From the NCBI GenBank assembly GCA_016871675.1, contig VHCN01000016.1, forward strand, positions 1-61,432: a stretch of DNA of 61,432 bases, given 5' to 3'. Position 1 is the stretch's first letter. Each line of letters begins with the position of its first letter. The DNA comes from Verrucomicrobiota bacterium (GTDB taxonomy: Bacteria > Verrucomicrobiota > Verrucomicrobiia > Limisphaerales > VHCN01). The notes under the pieces are model-generated. The model had not been told where the DNA came from, searched no databases, and worked only from the letters and a program-made list of their open reading frames with translations. A program made the translations under genes and the position numbers. Of the stretch, positions 34,696 to 51,583 are shown one piece after another.

Positions 34696-34860
34696 GGTTT
34701 CTTGGTGCCGTGAAAAAACCCGTTACACGAGGTTTACCCCTCCCTATTTTCGCAACGAATTCGAGCGCAGTAAGAAGCGTAAACACTCATCGGCCCGCAC
34801 CTACGGCGAAAGGCCAGCGAATGCGGGCGATGATTTTTTTTCGCTTTGAAGGGCGGCAGA

Positions 34861-34877
34861 ATTGAAGCGCTTTCAAT
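34861..34877. promoter_or_regulatory. Inverted repeat before tRNA-Thr
   Basis: ATTGAA-GCGCT-TTCAAT, ending one base before the tRNA 5' end. It could be a leader hairpin affecting RNase P processing, or a protein site. Six-bp arms only. Confidence 0.35.
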
Positions 34878-34878
34878 C

Positions 34879-34954
<76 letters not shown>

Positions 34955-34994
34955 CCGCAAAATGTCAGCGACAAACTAACAACCACGACACGCA

Positions 34995-36185
34995 ATGGCA
35001 AAAGAAGCATTCCAACGAACGAAACCCCACGTCAACGTCGGCACCATCGGGCACGTTGACCACGGCAAGTCCACGCTCACGGCGGCGATCGTCGCCACGC
35101 AGGCCCGCAAGGGACTTGCCAGCCAGATTTCGTATGCCGAAATCACGAAAGGCGGCACCGTGCGCGACGAGACCAAGACGGTCACGATCGCCGCGTCGCA
35201 CGTCGAGTATCAGAGCACGGAACGCCACTACGCGCACGTCGATTGCCCCGGCCACGCCGACTACGTGAAGAACATGATCACCGGCGCGGCGCAGATGGAC
35301 GGCGCGATTCTCGTCGTGAGCGCCGCCGACGGCCCGATGCCGCAGACGCGCGAGCACATCCTCCTCGCGCGGCAGGTCGGCGTCCCGGCGATCGTGGTTT
35401 ACCTCAACAAGGTGGACCTCGTGGACGACAAGGAACTGCTTGACCTCGTCGAGATGGAAATCCGCGACTTGCTCAACAAGTATCAATTCCCCGGCGACAC
35501 CACGCCGATCATCCGCGGCAGCTCCGCGGCTGCGCTCGCGGGCACACCCGAGGGCGAGGAGTCGATCCAGAAGCTTCTCGCCGCGGTGGACAGCTTCATC
35601 CCGCTGCCGATGCGCGAGGTGGACAAGCCCTTCCTGATGTGCATGGAGGACGTGTTCAACATTGAAGGTCGGGGCACGGTCGTCACCGGCCGCGTCGAGC
35701 GTGGTCTCCTCAAGAAGATGGAGGAGGTCGAGATCGTCGGTCTGAAGGACACGCGCAAGACCGTGGCAACGGACATCGAAATGTTCCGCAAGCTGCTCGA
35801 CTCCGCGCAGGCGGGTGACAACGTCGGGGTGCTGCTGCGCGGCATCAAGAAGGAAGAAGTCGAACGCGGCATGGTGCTCGCCAAGCCCGGATCGATCAAG
35901 CCGCACACCAAGTTCAAGGCCGAGGTCTACGTGTTGACCAAGGACGAGGGCGGCCGTCACACGCCGTTCTTCAACAAGTATCGTCCGCAGTTCTATTTCC
36001 GCACGTCGGACGTGACGGGCAACGTGAGTCTGCCCGCGGGCGTGGAAATGGTGATGCCGGGCGACAACGTCTCGGTGGACATCGAGCTGATCGCGCCGAT
36101 CGCGATGGAGAAGGGCCAGCGGTTCGCGATTCGAGAGGGCGGCCGGACCATCGGCGCCGGACGCGTGAGCGAAGTCATCGCCTAG
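34995..36185 (+). CDS. tuf: Elongation factor Tu
   Basis: A 396-residue EF-Tu, the GTPase that delivers aminoacyl-tRNA to the ribosome. GTP motifs: GHVDHGKST (residues about 19-27), DCPGHADY (about 81-88) and NKVDLVDD (about 136-143). Domains 2 and 3 are complete, ending GRVSEVIA. Length is normal. There is no Shine-Dalgarno sequence ahead of the ATG. It sits between tRNA-Thr and tRNA-Trp, the tufB-type location; no second tuf follows fusA in this window. Confidence 0.98.
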   Translation: MAKEAFQRTKPHVNVGTIGHVDHGKSTLTAAIVATQARKGLASQISYAEITKGGTVRDETKTVTIAASHVEYQSTERHYAHVDCPGHADYVKNMITGAAQMDGAILVVSAADGPMPQTREHILLARQVGVPAIVVYLNKVDLVDDKELLDLVEMEIRDLLNKYQFPGDTTPIIRGSSAAALAGTPEGEESIQKLLAAVDSFIPLPMREVDKPFLMCMEDVFNIEGRGTVVTGRVERGLLKKMEEVEIVGLKDTRKTVATDIEMFRKLLDSAQAGDNVGVLLRGIKKEEVERGMVLAKPGSIKPHTKFKAEVYVLTKDEGGRHTPFFNKYRPQFYFRTSDVTGNVSLPAGVEMVMPGDNVSVDIELIAPIAMEKGQRFAIREGGRTIGAGRVSEVIA

Positions 36186-36267
36186 TGATGACGAGCCTGT
36201 GGCCGGGTCGGGAGATCCCCGTCCTGGACGGTTCGCTGAACGACACAAACCAGCTTCTCGATGGTTT

Positions 36268-36343
36268 ACGGCGTTAGCTCAATTGGTAGAGTAGCGGTCT
36301 CCAAAACCGTTGGTTGGGGGTTCGAGTCCCTCACGCCGTGCCA
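36268..36343 (+). tRNA. tRNA-Trp (CCA)
   Basis: A 76-nt cloverleaf: acceptor ACGGCGT/ACGCCGT, D arm GCTC-AATTGGTA-GAGT, anticodon stem GCGGT/ACCGT with loop CTCCAAA (anticodon CCA), T arm GGGGG-TTCGAGT-CCCTC, encoded CCA. The position between tuf and secE is the classical one. Confidence 0.97.
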
Positions 36344-36357
36344 GATTCTCAGCCACC

Positions 36358-36447
36358 GGAGGGGTGGCAGAGCGGTCGAATGCGGCGGTCTTGAAAACCG
36401 TTAGGGTCGCAAGGCCCTCGGGGGTTCGAATCCCCCCCCCTCCGCCA
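36358..36447 (+). tRNA. tRNA-Ser (TGA)
   Basis: A 90-nt class II tRNA: acceptor GGAGGGG/CCCCTCC, anticodon stem GCGGT/ACCGT with loop CTTGAAA (anticodon TGA), a long variable arm TAGGGTCGCAAGGCCCTC, T arm GGGGG-TTCGAAT-CCCCC, encoded CCA. It begins 14 nt after tRNA-Trp, so both are likely processed from the tuf-secE transcript. A tRNA-Ser at this place is not the usual arrangement. Confidence 0.96.
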
Positions 36448-36467
36448 GCAGCGTTTGCAGCAGTGAA

Positions 36468-36722
36468 ATGAGCACAAGCACGATCATCGCCTTCGTTGTC
36501 GTCGCCGTCCTCTTCGGATGGATGTGGCGCAAGGGCCATCTGCTGCGTTTTGCCCACTACGTGCAGGACACGCAGGTCGAACTCAAGAAGTGCACGTGGC
36601 CGACCTTTGGCGAGCTCAAGGGCTCGACGACGGTGGTGCTCGTGTCGACGGTGCTCATCGGGGCGTTCACCGTGCTGGTGGATTTTCTGGTCACCCTCGT
36701 GCTCAAGTTCCTCCGCACCTGA
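36468..36722 (+). CDS. secE: Preprotein translocase subunit SecE
   Basis: An 84-residue SecE, the small stabilising subunit of the SecYEG channel. The conserved amphipathic helix VQDTQVELKKCTWPTFGELK (about 33-52) precedes the essential transmembrane helix (about 57-80). A further N-terminal hydrophobic helix (about 5-18) is present, so it has two membrane segments. The gene lies 20 nt after tRNA-Ser and 16 nt before nusG, the standard pairing. Confidence 0.93.
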   Translation: MSTSTIIAFVVVAVLFGWMWRKGHLLRFAHYVQDTQVELKKCTWPTFGELKGSTTVVLVSTVLIGAFTVLVDFLVTLVLKFLRT

Positions 36723-36738
36723 TTCAACCGGATTGATT

Positions 36739-37287
36739 ATGCAGAGCCAATGGTTCGCCATCCATACGCTGTCCGGCCAGGAAATGAAGGTCAAGGACAG
36801 CATCGAACGCCGCATGAAGGCGGAAGAGATGCAGGACTACATCAAGGAAGTCCTCGTCCCGATGGAAAAGGTGGTCGAGGTGCGCGGCGGCAAGAAATCC
36901 GTGAGCACGCGCAAGCTGCATCCCGGCTACGTCTACATTGACATTGCGCTGCTGGACGAGAACCGCCGCGTCATGGAGAAGCCGTGGTATTTCATCCGGG
37001 AAACGCAGGGCATCATCGGATTTGTCGGCGGCGAGCGCCCCGTGGCGGTGATGCCGGACGAAATCGCGGTGATCAAGGAGCAGATCTCCGACTCGGAGGA
37101 CACCGAGAAACCGAAGGTCAACTTTGAGATTGGCGAGACCATCAAGATCAACGACGGCCCGTTCTTGAACTTCAGCGGCGTGATCGAGGAAATCGAGCCC
37201 GAGCGCGGCAAGCTCAAGGTGACCGTGAACATCTTCGGACGCAACACACCGGTGGAACTCGAATACTGGCAGGTGGAGAAGTCCTGA
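36739..37287 (+). CDS. nusG: Transcription termination/antitermination factor NusG
   Basis: A 182-residue NusG. The NGN domain (WFAIHTLSGQEMKVKDSIER; HPGYVYIDIAL; GIIGFVGGERP) binds RNA polymerase, and the C-terminal KOW domain (DGPFLNFSGVIEEIEPERG, KVTVNIFGRNTPVEL) contacts Rho or S10. NusG couples transcription with translation and termination. The ATG at 36739 was chosen because homology begins at MQSQWFAIH; upstream frame is out of the family. Length is normal. Confidence 0.97.
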   Translation: MQSQWFAIHTLSGQEMKVKDSIERRMKAEEMQDYIKEVLVPMEKVVEVRGGKKSVSTRKLHPGYVYIDIALLDENRRVMEKPWYFIRETQGIIGFVGGERPVAVMPDEIAVIKEQISDSEDTEKPKVNFEIGETIKINDGPFLNFSGVIEEIEPERGKLKVTVNIFGRNTPVELEYWQVEKS

Positions 37288-37296
37288 TCTCAACAC

Positions 37297-37316
37297 CGCG
37301 CCCGCGGACGGGCGCG
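37297..37316 (+). promoter_or_regulatory. GC hairpin between nusG and rplK
   Basis: CGCGCCCG-CGGA-CGGGCGCG, an 8-bp perfect stem with a 4-nt loop, 9 nt after the nusG stop. No U-tract follows, so a processing or attenuation role is more likely than full termination. Confidence 0.5.
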
Positions 37317-37339
37317 CCTGAACCCAACGCCCAAGACGC

Positions 37340-37765
37340 ATGGCAAAGAAGAAGACAGCAGAAATCAAGCTCCAGCTCCCCGCCGGACAGGCCAATCCCG
37401 CGCCGCCCGTCGGCACCGCGCTTGGCCAGCACGGCGTGAACATCATGGGCTTCTGCAAGGAATTCAACGCCGCCACCAAGGACCAGCCCGGGCTCATCAT
37501 CCCCGTGGTCATCTCGGTGTTTCAGGACAAGTCGTTCACCTTCATCACCAAGTCGCCGCCCGCCGCCGTGCTGCTCAAGAAGGCCGCCGGCATCGCCTCC
37601 GGCTCGAAGCAGCCGAACAAGGAAAAGGTCGGCAAAGTCACCCGCAAACAGGTCCTGGACATCGTGAAGCTCAAGATGAAGGACCTGAACGCGACCACCG
37701 AGGAAGCGGGCTTTCGGATGATTTGTGGCACCGCCCGCAACATGGGCATCGAGGTCGAAAACTAA
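37340..37765 (+). CDS. rplK: 50S ribosomal protein L11
   Basis: A 141-residue L11, which binds the GTPase-associated region of 23S rRNA and is needed for stringent-response sensing. The N-terminal [18 protein letters not shown] motif carries the prolines contacted by factors, and the C-terminal [11 protein letters not shown] is the rRNA-binding end. Length is standard. It is separated from rplA by 53 nt. Confidence 0.98.
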   Translation: MAKKKTAEIKLQLPAGQANPAPPVGTALGQHGVNIMGFCKEFNAATKDQPGLIIPVVISVFQDKSFTFITKSPPAAVLLKKAAGIASGSKQPNKEKVGKVTRKQVLDIVKLKMKDLNATTEEAGFRMICGTARNMGIEVEN

Positions 37766-37818
37766 ACAATTGCGGGAGGATGCCGCCGGGGCATCCGTCA
37801 AGACCGCAAGCACTGGAA

Positions 37819-38529
37819 ATGGCAACCAAACACAGCAAGCGTTGGAAGAAGGGCGCCGAGAATTACGACGCCGCGAAACACTATCCGCTCAAGGAGGCCG
37901 TCGGCGTCCTCGCGAAGTTTCCGCGGGCGAAGTTCGTGGAGACCGTGGACCTTGCGTTCAAGCTGGGCATCGACCCGAAGCAGAGCGACCAGATGATCCG
38001 CGGCACCGTCCCGCTCCCGCACGGCAGCGGCAGGGTCGTCCGCGTCCTCGTCTTCGCACGGCCCGGCGACGCCGCCGATGCAGCGCGCGCCGCGGGCGCG
38101 GAGCACGTGGGATTTGACGACCTCATCAAGAAATGCGTCGAAGGCTGGTCAGAGTTCGACGTCGCGATAGCCACGCCCGAGGCGATGACCGAGGTTCGCA
38201 AGCTCGGCAAAGTCCTCGGTCCGCGCGGGCTCATGCCCAATCCCAAGACCGGCACCGTGACCGACAACACCGCCAAGGCCGTCAAGGAAGTCAAAGCCGG
38301 CCGGGTTGAATTCAAGACCGACAAGTCGGGCAACGTGCACGTCGTCGTAGGCAAGGCCAGCTTTCCACCCGAGCAACTGGAGGAGAACGCGCGGACGGTC
38401 ATCGACACGATTTTCAAGGCACGCCCTTCAGCCGCCAAAGGACAGTTTGTCGAGAGCATCACGCTTTCCGCAACCATGAGCCCGGGCATTCGCATCGACA
38501 TCAAGGACGTGCACGCTGGCACCCACTGA
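37819..38529 (+). CDS. rplA: 50S ribosomal protein L1
   Basis: A 236-residue L1, which forms the mobile stalk at the ribosomal E site and in other bacteria represses its own operon. The signature KVLGPRGLMPNPKTGTVT lies near residues 133-150. The start at MATKHSKRWKK follows homology; the frame is open farther upstream. A GGAA lies just before the ATG, a weak ribosome-binding site. Confidence 0.98.
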   Translation: MATKHSKRWKKGAENYDAAKHYPLKEAVGVLAKFPRAKFVETVDLAFKLGIDPKQSDQMIRGTVPLPHGSGRVVRVLVFARPGDAADAARAAGAEHVGFDDLIKKCVEGWSEFDVAIATPEAMTEVRKLGKVLGPRGLMPNPKTGTVTDNTAKAVKEVKAGRVEFKTDKSGNVHVVVGKASFPPEQLEENARTVIDTIFKARPSAAKGQFVESITLSATMSPGIRIDIKDVHAGTH

Positions 38530-38567
38530 GCCGCCACCCGAACTCTACCCCTATACCCCCACAGATC

Positions 38568-39092
38568 ATGCGCGCCGAAAAGAAACTCATCACCGCCGAA
38601 TACGTCACGCGGCTCAATGCCGCGCCGTTCTTTCTCGTCGTCGATTACCGCGGGTTGAATGTTCTGCAGTTCACGGAACTCCGCAAGCGACTCGCCCGGG
38701 CGAACGCCGAGGTGCACGTCGTCAAGAACTCCATCTTCCGCGCCGCAGCCAGGGAAGCAGGCGTCGGCGACCTCAACGGATTGCTCAATGGGCAACTTGC
38801 CGTCATCACTGGCTCCAAGGATGTCTCCGCGGCGGCAAAGATGCTCAAGAATTATCAGGCTGAATTCGAGAAACCCAAGACCCGGTTCGGTTATCTCGAC
38901 AACCGCAGGCTCGAGGCCGGCGACATTCAGGCCCTTGCCGACCTGCCCTCCATCGAGGTTCTGCGCTCCAAGTTCCTCGGGCTGCTCAAGGCGCCCGCCA
39001 CCCGGCTCGTTTGCCTGCTCAATACGCCCGCCAGCCAGCTCGCGCGCGTGCTCAAGGCGCGCGCCGACAAGGAAAGCGCGGCGCCTGCCTGA
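38568..39092 (+). CDS. rplJ: 50S ribosomal protein L10
   Basis: A 174-residue L10, the base of the L7/L12 stalk. N-terminal rRNA-binding part has FFLVVDYRGLNVLQFTELRK and the middle HVVKNSIFRAA. The C-terminal helix that carries L7/L12 dimers ends in RVLKARADKESAAPA. No Shine-Dalgarno precedes the ATG; the leader is C-rich (CTACCCCTATACCCCC). Confidence 0.97.
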   Translation: MRAEKKLITAEYVTRLNAAPFFLVVDYRGLNVLQFTELRKRLARANAEVHVVKNSIFRAAAREAGVGDLNGLLNGQLAVITGSKDVSAAAKMLKNYQAEFEKPKTRFGYLDNRRLEAGDIQALADLPSIEVLRSKFLGLLKAPATRLVCLLNTPASQLARVLKARADKESAAPA

Positions 39093-39156
39093 ACAAAAGC
39101 GCTGCCGCCAGCGTCAGCCGAACCCCTGACGAGCGGCCGCGCGCCAGACCAATCTC

Positions 39157-39256
39157 GCCCCGCCCGTTTGCGGGGCAGGAACACAGCAAAAACACGAACC
39201 ACCACACGTAACTCGTCGGCCCGCGGCTGCGGGCACAATTCCCCGGGGCTCCGGGG
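39157..39256 (+). promoter_or_regulatory. Three consecutive GC hairpins between rplJ and rplL
   Basis: Within the 185-nt spacer are GCCCCGC-CCGTTT-GCGGGGC (39157-39176), GCCCGC-GGCT-GCGGGC (39229-39244) and CCCCGG-GGCT-CCGGGG (39241-39256; overlapping edge region). The last two share a GGCT loop. None has a U-tract. They could adjust L7/L12 output, which is made in excess over L10. Confidence 0.5.
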
Positions 39257-39277
39257 GCGACGAAACAGAAAGCAACC

Positions 39278-39670
39278 ATGCCCGACATCGCCCAAATCGT
39301 TGAAGACCTGAGCAAGCTCACGGTCCTGGAAACCGCCGACCTCGTGAAGCAACTCGAAGCCAAGTGGGGCGTCACCGCCGCCGCGCCCGTTGCGGCTGCA
39401 TCCGCCGCACCCGCCGCGGGCGGCGCCGCCGCTGCCGCGCCCGCCGAGGCCAAGACTTCCTTCGACGTCGTGCTCGTGTCCGCCCCGGCGGACAAGAAGA
39501 TCGCCGTCATCAAGGCCGTCCGAGAAATCAAGGCCGGACTCGGCCTCGCCGAGGCCAAGGCCCTCGTCGAAGGCGCCCCCAAGACCATCCTCGAGGCCGC
39601 GAACAAGGCTGACACCGACACCGCCAAGAAGAAGCTGGAAGACGCCGGCGCCAAGGTCGAAGTCAAATGA
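39278..39670 (+). CDS. rplL: 50S ribosomal protein L7/L12
   Basis: A 130-residue L7/L12, present as dimers on L10 and recruiting translation factors. N-terminal dimer domain ([20 protein letters not shown]), a long Ala-rich hinge (about 36-62) and the C-terminal factor-binding domain ([20 protein letters not shown]). The hinge is longer and more alanine-rich than in E. coli. No Shine-Dalgarno is seen. Confidence 0.98.
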   Translation: MPDIAQIVEDLSKLTVLETADLVKQLEAKWGVTAAAPVAAASAAPAAGGAAAAAPAEAKTSFDVVLVSAPADKKIAVIKAVREIKAGLGLAEAKALVEGAPKTILEAANKADTDTAKKKLEDAGAKVEVK

Positions 39671-39681
39671 CTCCACCGCGT

Positions 39682-39716
39682 CCCGGCCGGTCGCGGCGCG
39701 AGCTGCGCCGGCCGGG
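39682..39716 (+). promoter_or_regulatory. Strong hairpin between rplL and rpoB (attenuator-like)
   Basis: CCCGGCCGG and CCGGCCGGG form a perfect 9-bp stem around a 17-nt loop that can pair further (CGC/GCG). It begins 12 nt after the rplL stop. No U-tract follows. The site matches where E. coli has its attenuator and RNase III site between rplL and rpoB. Confidence 0.55.
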
Positions 39717-39893
39717 TGCGCGAAACTCAGACACCCGACACCAACACACCCAGCACACCACGTCAGCGCACGTCCGAGCCAACTGAATCAGCGTGAACGA
39801 GGCAGGCCACCTGCGGGAGCGGGAGCTTTGCCTACAGCCGTCTAAGCGAACCCAAGGGCCGCGCCGCGCGGCGCCGCCAACCAGAAAGCCCCA

Positions 39894-43847
<3,954 letters not shown>

Positions 43848-43881
43848 CCCACGCCACCCGTTACCCATCACCCATCCCGCC

Positions 43882-48075
<4,194 letters not shown>

Positions 48076-48248
48076 GGGGGACGGCCAATTGTCAATGGCC
48101 AATTGGAAGTGAGGACAGGAAATGGAAAATGGCACAAACTTGTTGCAACACGAACGACCTCCGCTAATATCTCCGCTCCTTTCCCCGGGCGCCGGGGGCG
48201 GGAGATTGCCGATGGGCAATTGGAAATCGCGAATTGGAAATCAAATTA
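48076..48248 (+). repeat. Low-complexity spacer between rpoC and rpsL
   Basis: A 173-nt spacer rich in near-repeats such as GGCCAATT, CAATTGGAA and AATTGGAAATC (48088-48110 and 48208-48245), unlike the surrounding coding GC. It also contains a CCCCGG-GCG-CCGGGG hairpin (48183-48197) and a promoter-like site. Related spacer sequences recur downstream. Confidence 0.6.
48143..48170 (+). promoter_or_regulatory. Probable sigma70 promoter of rpsL-rpsG
   Basis: TTGCAA (48143-48148) and TAATAT (48165-48170) with 16-nt spacing, 79 nt before the rpsL ATG. Both hexamers are close to consensus (four and five of six). Confidence 0.55.
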
Positions 48249-48644
48249 ATGCCTACGATTAACCAACTGGTGCGGATGGGGCGGCGAAAGCTGACTTTCA
48301 AGAGCAAGTCTCCCGCGCTGGAGGTCGCGCCGTATCGGCGGGGTGTCTGCCTGCAGGTGATGACTCGCACGCCGAAGAAGCCAAACTCAGCGATGCGTAA
48401 GGTGGCGAAGGTGCGGCTTACGAACGGCTTTGAGGTGATCGCTTACATTCCGGACGAGGGTCACAACCTGCAGGAGCACTCGATTGTGCTTGTGCGTGGC
48501 GGTCGCGTGAAGGATTTGCCGGGTGTTCGTTATCATATTGTGCGCGGGACGTTGGACGCCACGGGCGTGGAGAAGCGTCGTGTGAGCCGTTCGAAGTATG
48601 GGGTGAAGCGCCCGAAGGCCGGGGCCAAACCTGCGACGGCTTGA
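48249..48644 (+). CDS. rpsL: 30S ribosomal protein S12
   Basis: A 131-residue S12, at the decoding centre. [18 protein letters not shown] and [17 protein letters not shown] are conserved; the lysines changed in streptomycin-resistant mutants (K43 and K88 positions) are present, so the wild-type form is inferred. The start MPTINQLV follows the family; the frame opens five codons earlier. The C-terminus has a short Lys/Ala tail. Confidence 0.98.
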   Translation: MPTINQLVRMGRRKLTFKSKSPALEVAPYRRGVCLQVMTRTPKKPNSAMRKVAKVRLTNGFEVIAYIPDEGHNLQEHSIVLVRGGRVKDLPGVRYHIVRGTLDATGVEKRRVSRSKYGVKRPKAGAKPATA

Positions 48645-48695
48645 GAATGGCGAATCTCGAATTGCGATTTCGAAACTCGAAACGAGGAACAAAGA

Positions 48696-49169
48696 ATGTC
48701 ACGTCGTCGACGAGCAGTGAAACGGCAGATGCAGCCGGATGGGCGGTTCAACAGCGTGCTGGTGGCGCGGTTGGTGTCCACGGTGATGGAGCGGGGCAAG
48801 AAGAGCACCGCGCAGCGGATCGTTTACGGGACGTTTGAGGCGATCGTGGAGAAGTTGCCGGCGACCAATCCGGTCGACGTGCTGCAGCGGGCGGTGGACA
48901 ACGCGAAGCCGCGGCTGGAGGTCAAGCCCCGGCGCGTCGGCGGGGCGACGTATCAGGTGCCGCTGGAGGTTCCGGCGGACCGGCAGGTGTCGCTGGCGGT
49001 GCGCTGGATTGTGAGTTTTGCGGACAGCCGGAAGGGTGCGCCGATGCGCGAGGCGCTGGCGGCGGAGATTCTCGATGCCTATGCCGGGCAGGGGAATGCC
49101 ATCCGGAAGCGGGATGATGTGCACAAGATGGCGCAGGCGAACAAGGCGTTCGCGCATTTTCGGTGGTAG
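48696..49169 (+). CDS. rpsG: 30S ribosomal protein S7
   Basis: A 157-residue S7, which nucleates assembly of the 30S head and contacts tRNA in the E site. MSRRRRAVKRQMQPDGRFNS, ALDVLQ-type NPVDVLQRAVDNAKPRLEVK and RWIVSFADSRKGAPM are typical. A GAGGA lies 8 nt before the ATG, one of few good Shine-Dalgarno sites in the cluster. A terminator follows 16 nt after the stop. Confidence 0.98.
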   Translation: MSRRRRAVKRQMQPDGRFNSVLVARLVSTVMERGKKSTAQRIVYGTFEAIVEKLPATNPVDVLQRAVDNAKPRLEVKPRRVGGATYQVPLEVPADRQVSLAVRWIVSFADSRKGAPMREALAAEILDAYAGQGNAIRKRDDVHKMAQANKAFAHFRW

Positions 49170-49185
49170 CAGGTCGGTGGGAAAA

Positions 49186-49220
49186 GCCCCGGGGGCGAGT
49201 GCAATCCGGGGCGTTTTTAT
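49186..49220 (+). terminator. Rho-independent terminator after rpsG
   Basis: GCCCCGG (49186-49192) and CCGGGGC (49206-49212) form a 7-bp GC stem with a 13-nt loop, followed by GTTTTTAT. It is the only clear stem plus U-tract in the translation cluster and separates rpsL-rpsG from fusA. Confidence 0.8.
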
Positions 49221-49229
49221 CGACAGGCT

Positions 49230-49238
49230 TGGTAGAAT
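49230..49238 (+). promoter_or_regulatory. Possible extended -10 promoter for fusA
   Basis: TGGTAGAAT fits the extended -10 form TGnTAnnnT and lies 10 nt past the terminator U-tract, 91 nt before the fusA ATG. No good -35 is seen. Confidence 0.35.
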
Positions 49239-49283
49239 GCGGCATGCCGACCGCCGACTGGACGTTGGACATTGGGAATTGGG

Positions 49284-49320
49284 AATCGTAATGAGTGAAT
49301 CGTAATGAGTGAATCGTAAA
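49284..49320 (+). repeat. 14-bp tandem repeat before fusA
   Basis: AATCGTAATGAGTG occurs twice in tandem (49284-49311) and begins a third time (AATCGTAAA). It is preceded by GGACATTGGGAATTGGG (49268 region), part of the low-complexity spacer family. Confidence 0.8.
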
Positions 49321-49328
49321 TCGAAAGC

Positions 49329-51563
49329 ATGACGGCCGTGGACAAAAAGGCAGCCAATTCGCCTCTCCGGCAATATCCGCTGGAGCGGACGCGCAACATC
49401 GGGATCGCCGCGCATATTGACGCGGGCAAGACGACCACGACGGAGCGGATTCTTTTTTACACGGGCTTGATCCACAAGATCGGCGATGTGGACGATGGGA
49501 ACACGGTGACGGATTGGATGGAGCAGGAGCGGGAGCGAGGCATCACGATCACGAGTGCGGCCGTGACGTGCTATTGGACGCAGAAGAAGGAGACTGGGCT
49601 CTACAAGGCGTTCGAGGGGCTGGGGCACCGGGTGAACATCATTGACACGCCGGGGCATGTGGATTTCACGGCGGAGGTGGAGCGGTCGATGCGGGTGCTG
49701 GACGGGGCGGTGGCTGTTTTCTGCGGCGTGGCGGGTGTGCAGCCGCAATCCGAGACGGTGTGGCGGCAGGCGACGAAGTATGGTGTGCCGCGGATTGCGT
49801 TCGTCAACAAGATGGATCGCACCGGGGCGGATTTTGGGAATGCGTTGTCGGACATGCGCAAGAAGTTGAATGCGTATGCGTGGCCGGTTTTCCTGCCCAT
49901 CGGCGCGGAGGAAAAGTTCGCCGGCGTGGTGGATGTGGTGAATTTGAAGGGGATCGTGTGGGGCGAGGGGGATATTGCGAACGAGGGGTTGCGGTATGAG
50001 GTGGTGGAGTTGGAGGAGCTGGACCGGAGATTCCCGATTTCCCAACTGCCATCGAGCGGCGGCACATGGGCCGACCGCGCCGGGCGCGCGCGGGCTGAGC
50101 TGGTGGACGCCGTGAGCAACAAGGACGATGGCGTGGCGGAGTTGGTGTTGGAGGAGAAGCCCGTGCCGGCGGAAGTGTTGAAGGCGGCGATCCGGCGCCT
50201 GACGTGCAAGCTGGAGTTCGTGCCCGTGTTGTGCGGGACGGCGTTCAAGAAGAAAGGCGTCCAGGTGCTGGTGGATGCGGTGGTGGATTATTTGCCGAGC
50301 CCGCTCGATGTGCCGGCAGCGCAGGGCCACGAGGCGGGCGCGGGTGCGGACGCCCCGGTGGTGGAGGCTCCGACTGATGACGGGCACAAGTTTTGTTCGC
50401 TGGCGTTCAAGCTCTGGCGTGATGCCTATGCCGGGAAGCTCGTGTTTTTCCGGGTGTATTCGGGGCAGTTGCGCAAAGGCGACATGATCTACAACCCTCG
50501 CACGCGCAAGCGAGATCGTGTGAGCCGGTTGATGATCATCCAGGGGAGCGAGCGCAAGGACGTGGATCATGTTTTTGCCGGGGATATCGCGGCGCTGGTC
50601 GGGCTCAGGAACATCACGACGGGCGACACGTTGTGTGACGAGGAGTTTGACATCGCACTCGAGCCGCCGACGTTCCCGGAGCCGGTGATCAGCATGGCGG
50701 TCGAACCCAAGACGAAAGCCGACCGTGACAAGATGAGCGAGGGGTTGCAGCAGTTGAGCGAGGAGGACCCGACGTTTCGTTGTTTCACGAATGAGGAGAC
50801 CAGCCAGCTCATCATCGCGGGCATGGGCGAGCTGCACTTGGAAATCATCATCGACCGGTTGAAACGGGAGTTCAAAGTCGAGGCGAATTCCGGCGCCCCG
50901 CAGATTGCGTATCGTGAGACAATCACGAAGGCGGCGGAGGGCGAGGGCAAGTTCATCCGGCAGTCGGGTGGCCGCGGGCAATACGGGCACGCGTGCATCA
51001 AAATTGCTCCGAACGAGAAGGGCAAGGGCGTGGAGATCGAGAACGGGATCGTGGGCGGGGCGATTCCAAAGGAATACATCCCGGCGGTGGTGGACGGGAT
51101 CGAGGAGGCGATCCAGGGCGGCGTGATCGCCGGCTTTCAAGTGATCGACATCAAGGTGGAAATCACCGACGGGACGTTCCACGAGGTGGACTCGAGCGAA
51201 CTGGCCTTCAAGATGGCCGGGATCTTCGCGTTGAAGGATGCGTTCAAGACCGCGGGCGCGATTCTGTTGGAGCCGATCATGAAGGTGGAGGTGACAACAC
51301 CCGACGAGTATCAAGGGGATTTGCTCGGCGACATCAACAGGCGTCGCGGGATCATCCACGGCGTCGACGCGAAGGCCGGGCAGACGGTATTGAGCGCGAA
51401 CGTGCCGTTGGCGGAGATGTTCGGTTATGCCACGGCGATCCGGTCGTTGAGCAAGGGCCGGGCAAGTTATTCGATGGAGCCGCACACGTTCGAGCAGGTG
51501 CCGGCGCAGATCGCGAAGGATATTTTGGACACGGCCTCCAAGAGGGCGGCCGCTCGCAGTTAA
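49329..51563 (+). CDS. fusA: Elongation factor G, with an inserted segment
   Basis: A 744-residue EF-G, the translocase GTPase. Motifs: [19 protein letters not shown] (P-loop), RGITITSAA (switch I), DTPGHVDFT (switch II) and VNKMDR; domains II to V are complete ([28 protein letters not shown]). It is about 40 residues longer than E. coli EF-G. Part is an N-terminal extension; about 15 residues ([15 protein letters not shown], near 236-250) interrupt the G' region after YEVVELEEL. The DNA for that insertion (50028-50052) resembles the spacer repeats in this cluster. The protein should still work since all motifs are intact. Confidence 0.97.
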   Translation: MTAVDKKAANSPLRQYPLERTRNIGIAAHIDAGKTTTTERILFYTGLIHKIGDVDDGNTVTDWMEQERERGITITSAAVTCYWTQKKETGLYKAFEGLGHRVNIIDTPGHVDFTAEVERSMRVLDGAVAVFCGVAGVQPQSETVWRQATKYGVPRIAFVNKMDRTGADFGNALSDMRKKLNAYAWPVFLPIGAEEKFAGVVDVVNLKGIVWGEGDIANEGLRYEVVELEELDRRFPISQLPSSGGTWADRAGRARAELVDAVSNKDDGVAELVLEEKPVPAEVLKAAIRRLTCKLEFVPVLCGTAFKKKGVQVLVDAVVDYLPSPLDVPAAQGHEAGAGADAPVVEAPTDDGHKFCSLAFKLWRDAYAGKLVFFRVYSGQLRKGDMIYNPRTRKRDRVSRLMIIQGSERKDVDHVFAGDIAALVGLRNITTGDTLCDEEFDIALEPPTFPEPVISMAVEPKTKADRDKMSEGLQQLSEEDPTFRCFTNEETSQLIIAGMGELHLEIIIDRLKREFKVEANSGAPQIAYRETITKAAEGEGKFIRQSGGRGQYGHACIKIAPNEKGKGVEIENGIVGGAIPKEYIPAVVDGIEEAIQGGVIAGFQVIDIKVEITDGTFHEVDSSELAFKMAGIFALKDAFKTAGAILLEPIMKVEVTTPDEYQGDLLGDINRRRGIIHGVDAKAGQTVLSANVPLAEMFGYATAIRSLSKGRASYSMEPHTFEQVPAQIAKDILDTASKRAAARS

Positions 51564-51583
51564 CCTCACCCCCTGTTCTTTGT

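Larger units (their letters stand above)
34548..34878. other. 331-bp divergent intergenic region
   Basis: Lies between the creatininase gene (minus) and tRNA-Thr (plus). It holds the MITE-like element (34605-34695), an AT-richer stretch (about 34720-34850) with an eight-T run near 34834-34841, and a short palindrome before the tRNA. It must contain the promoter for tRNA-Thr/tuf, but I could not settle on hexamers with confidence. Confidence 0.6.
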
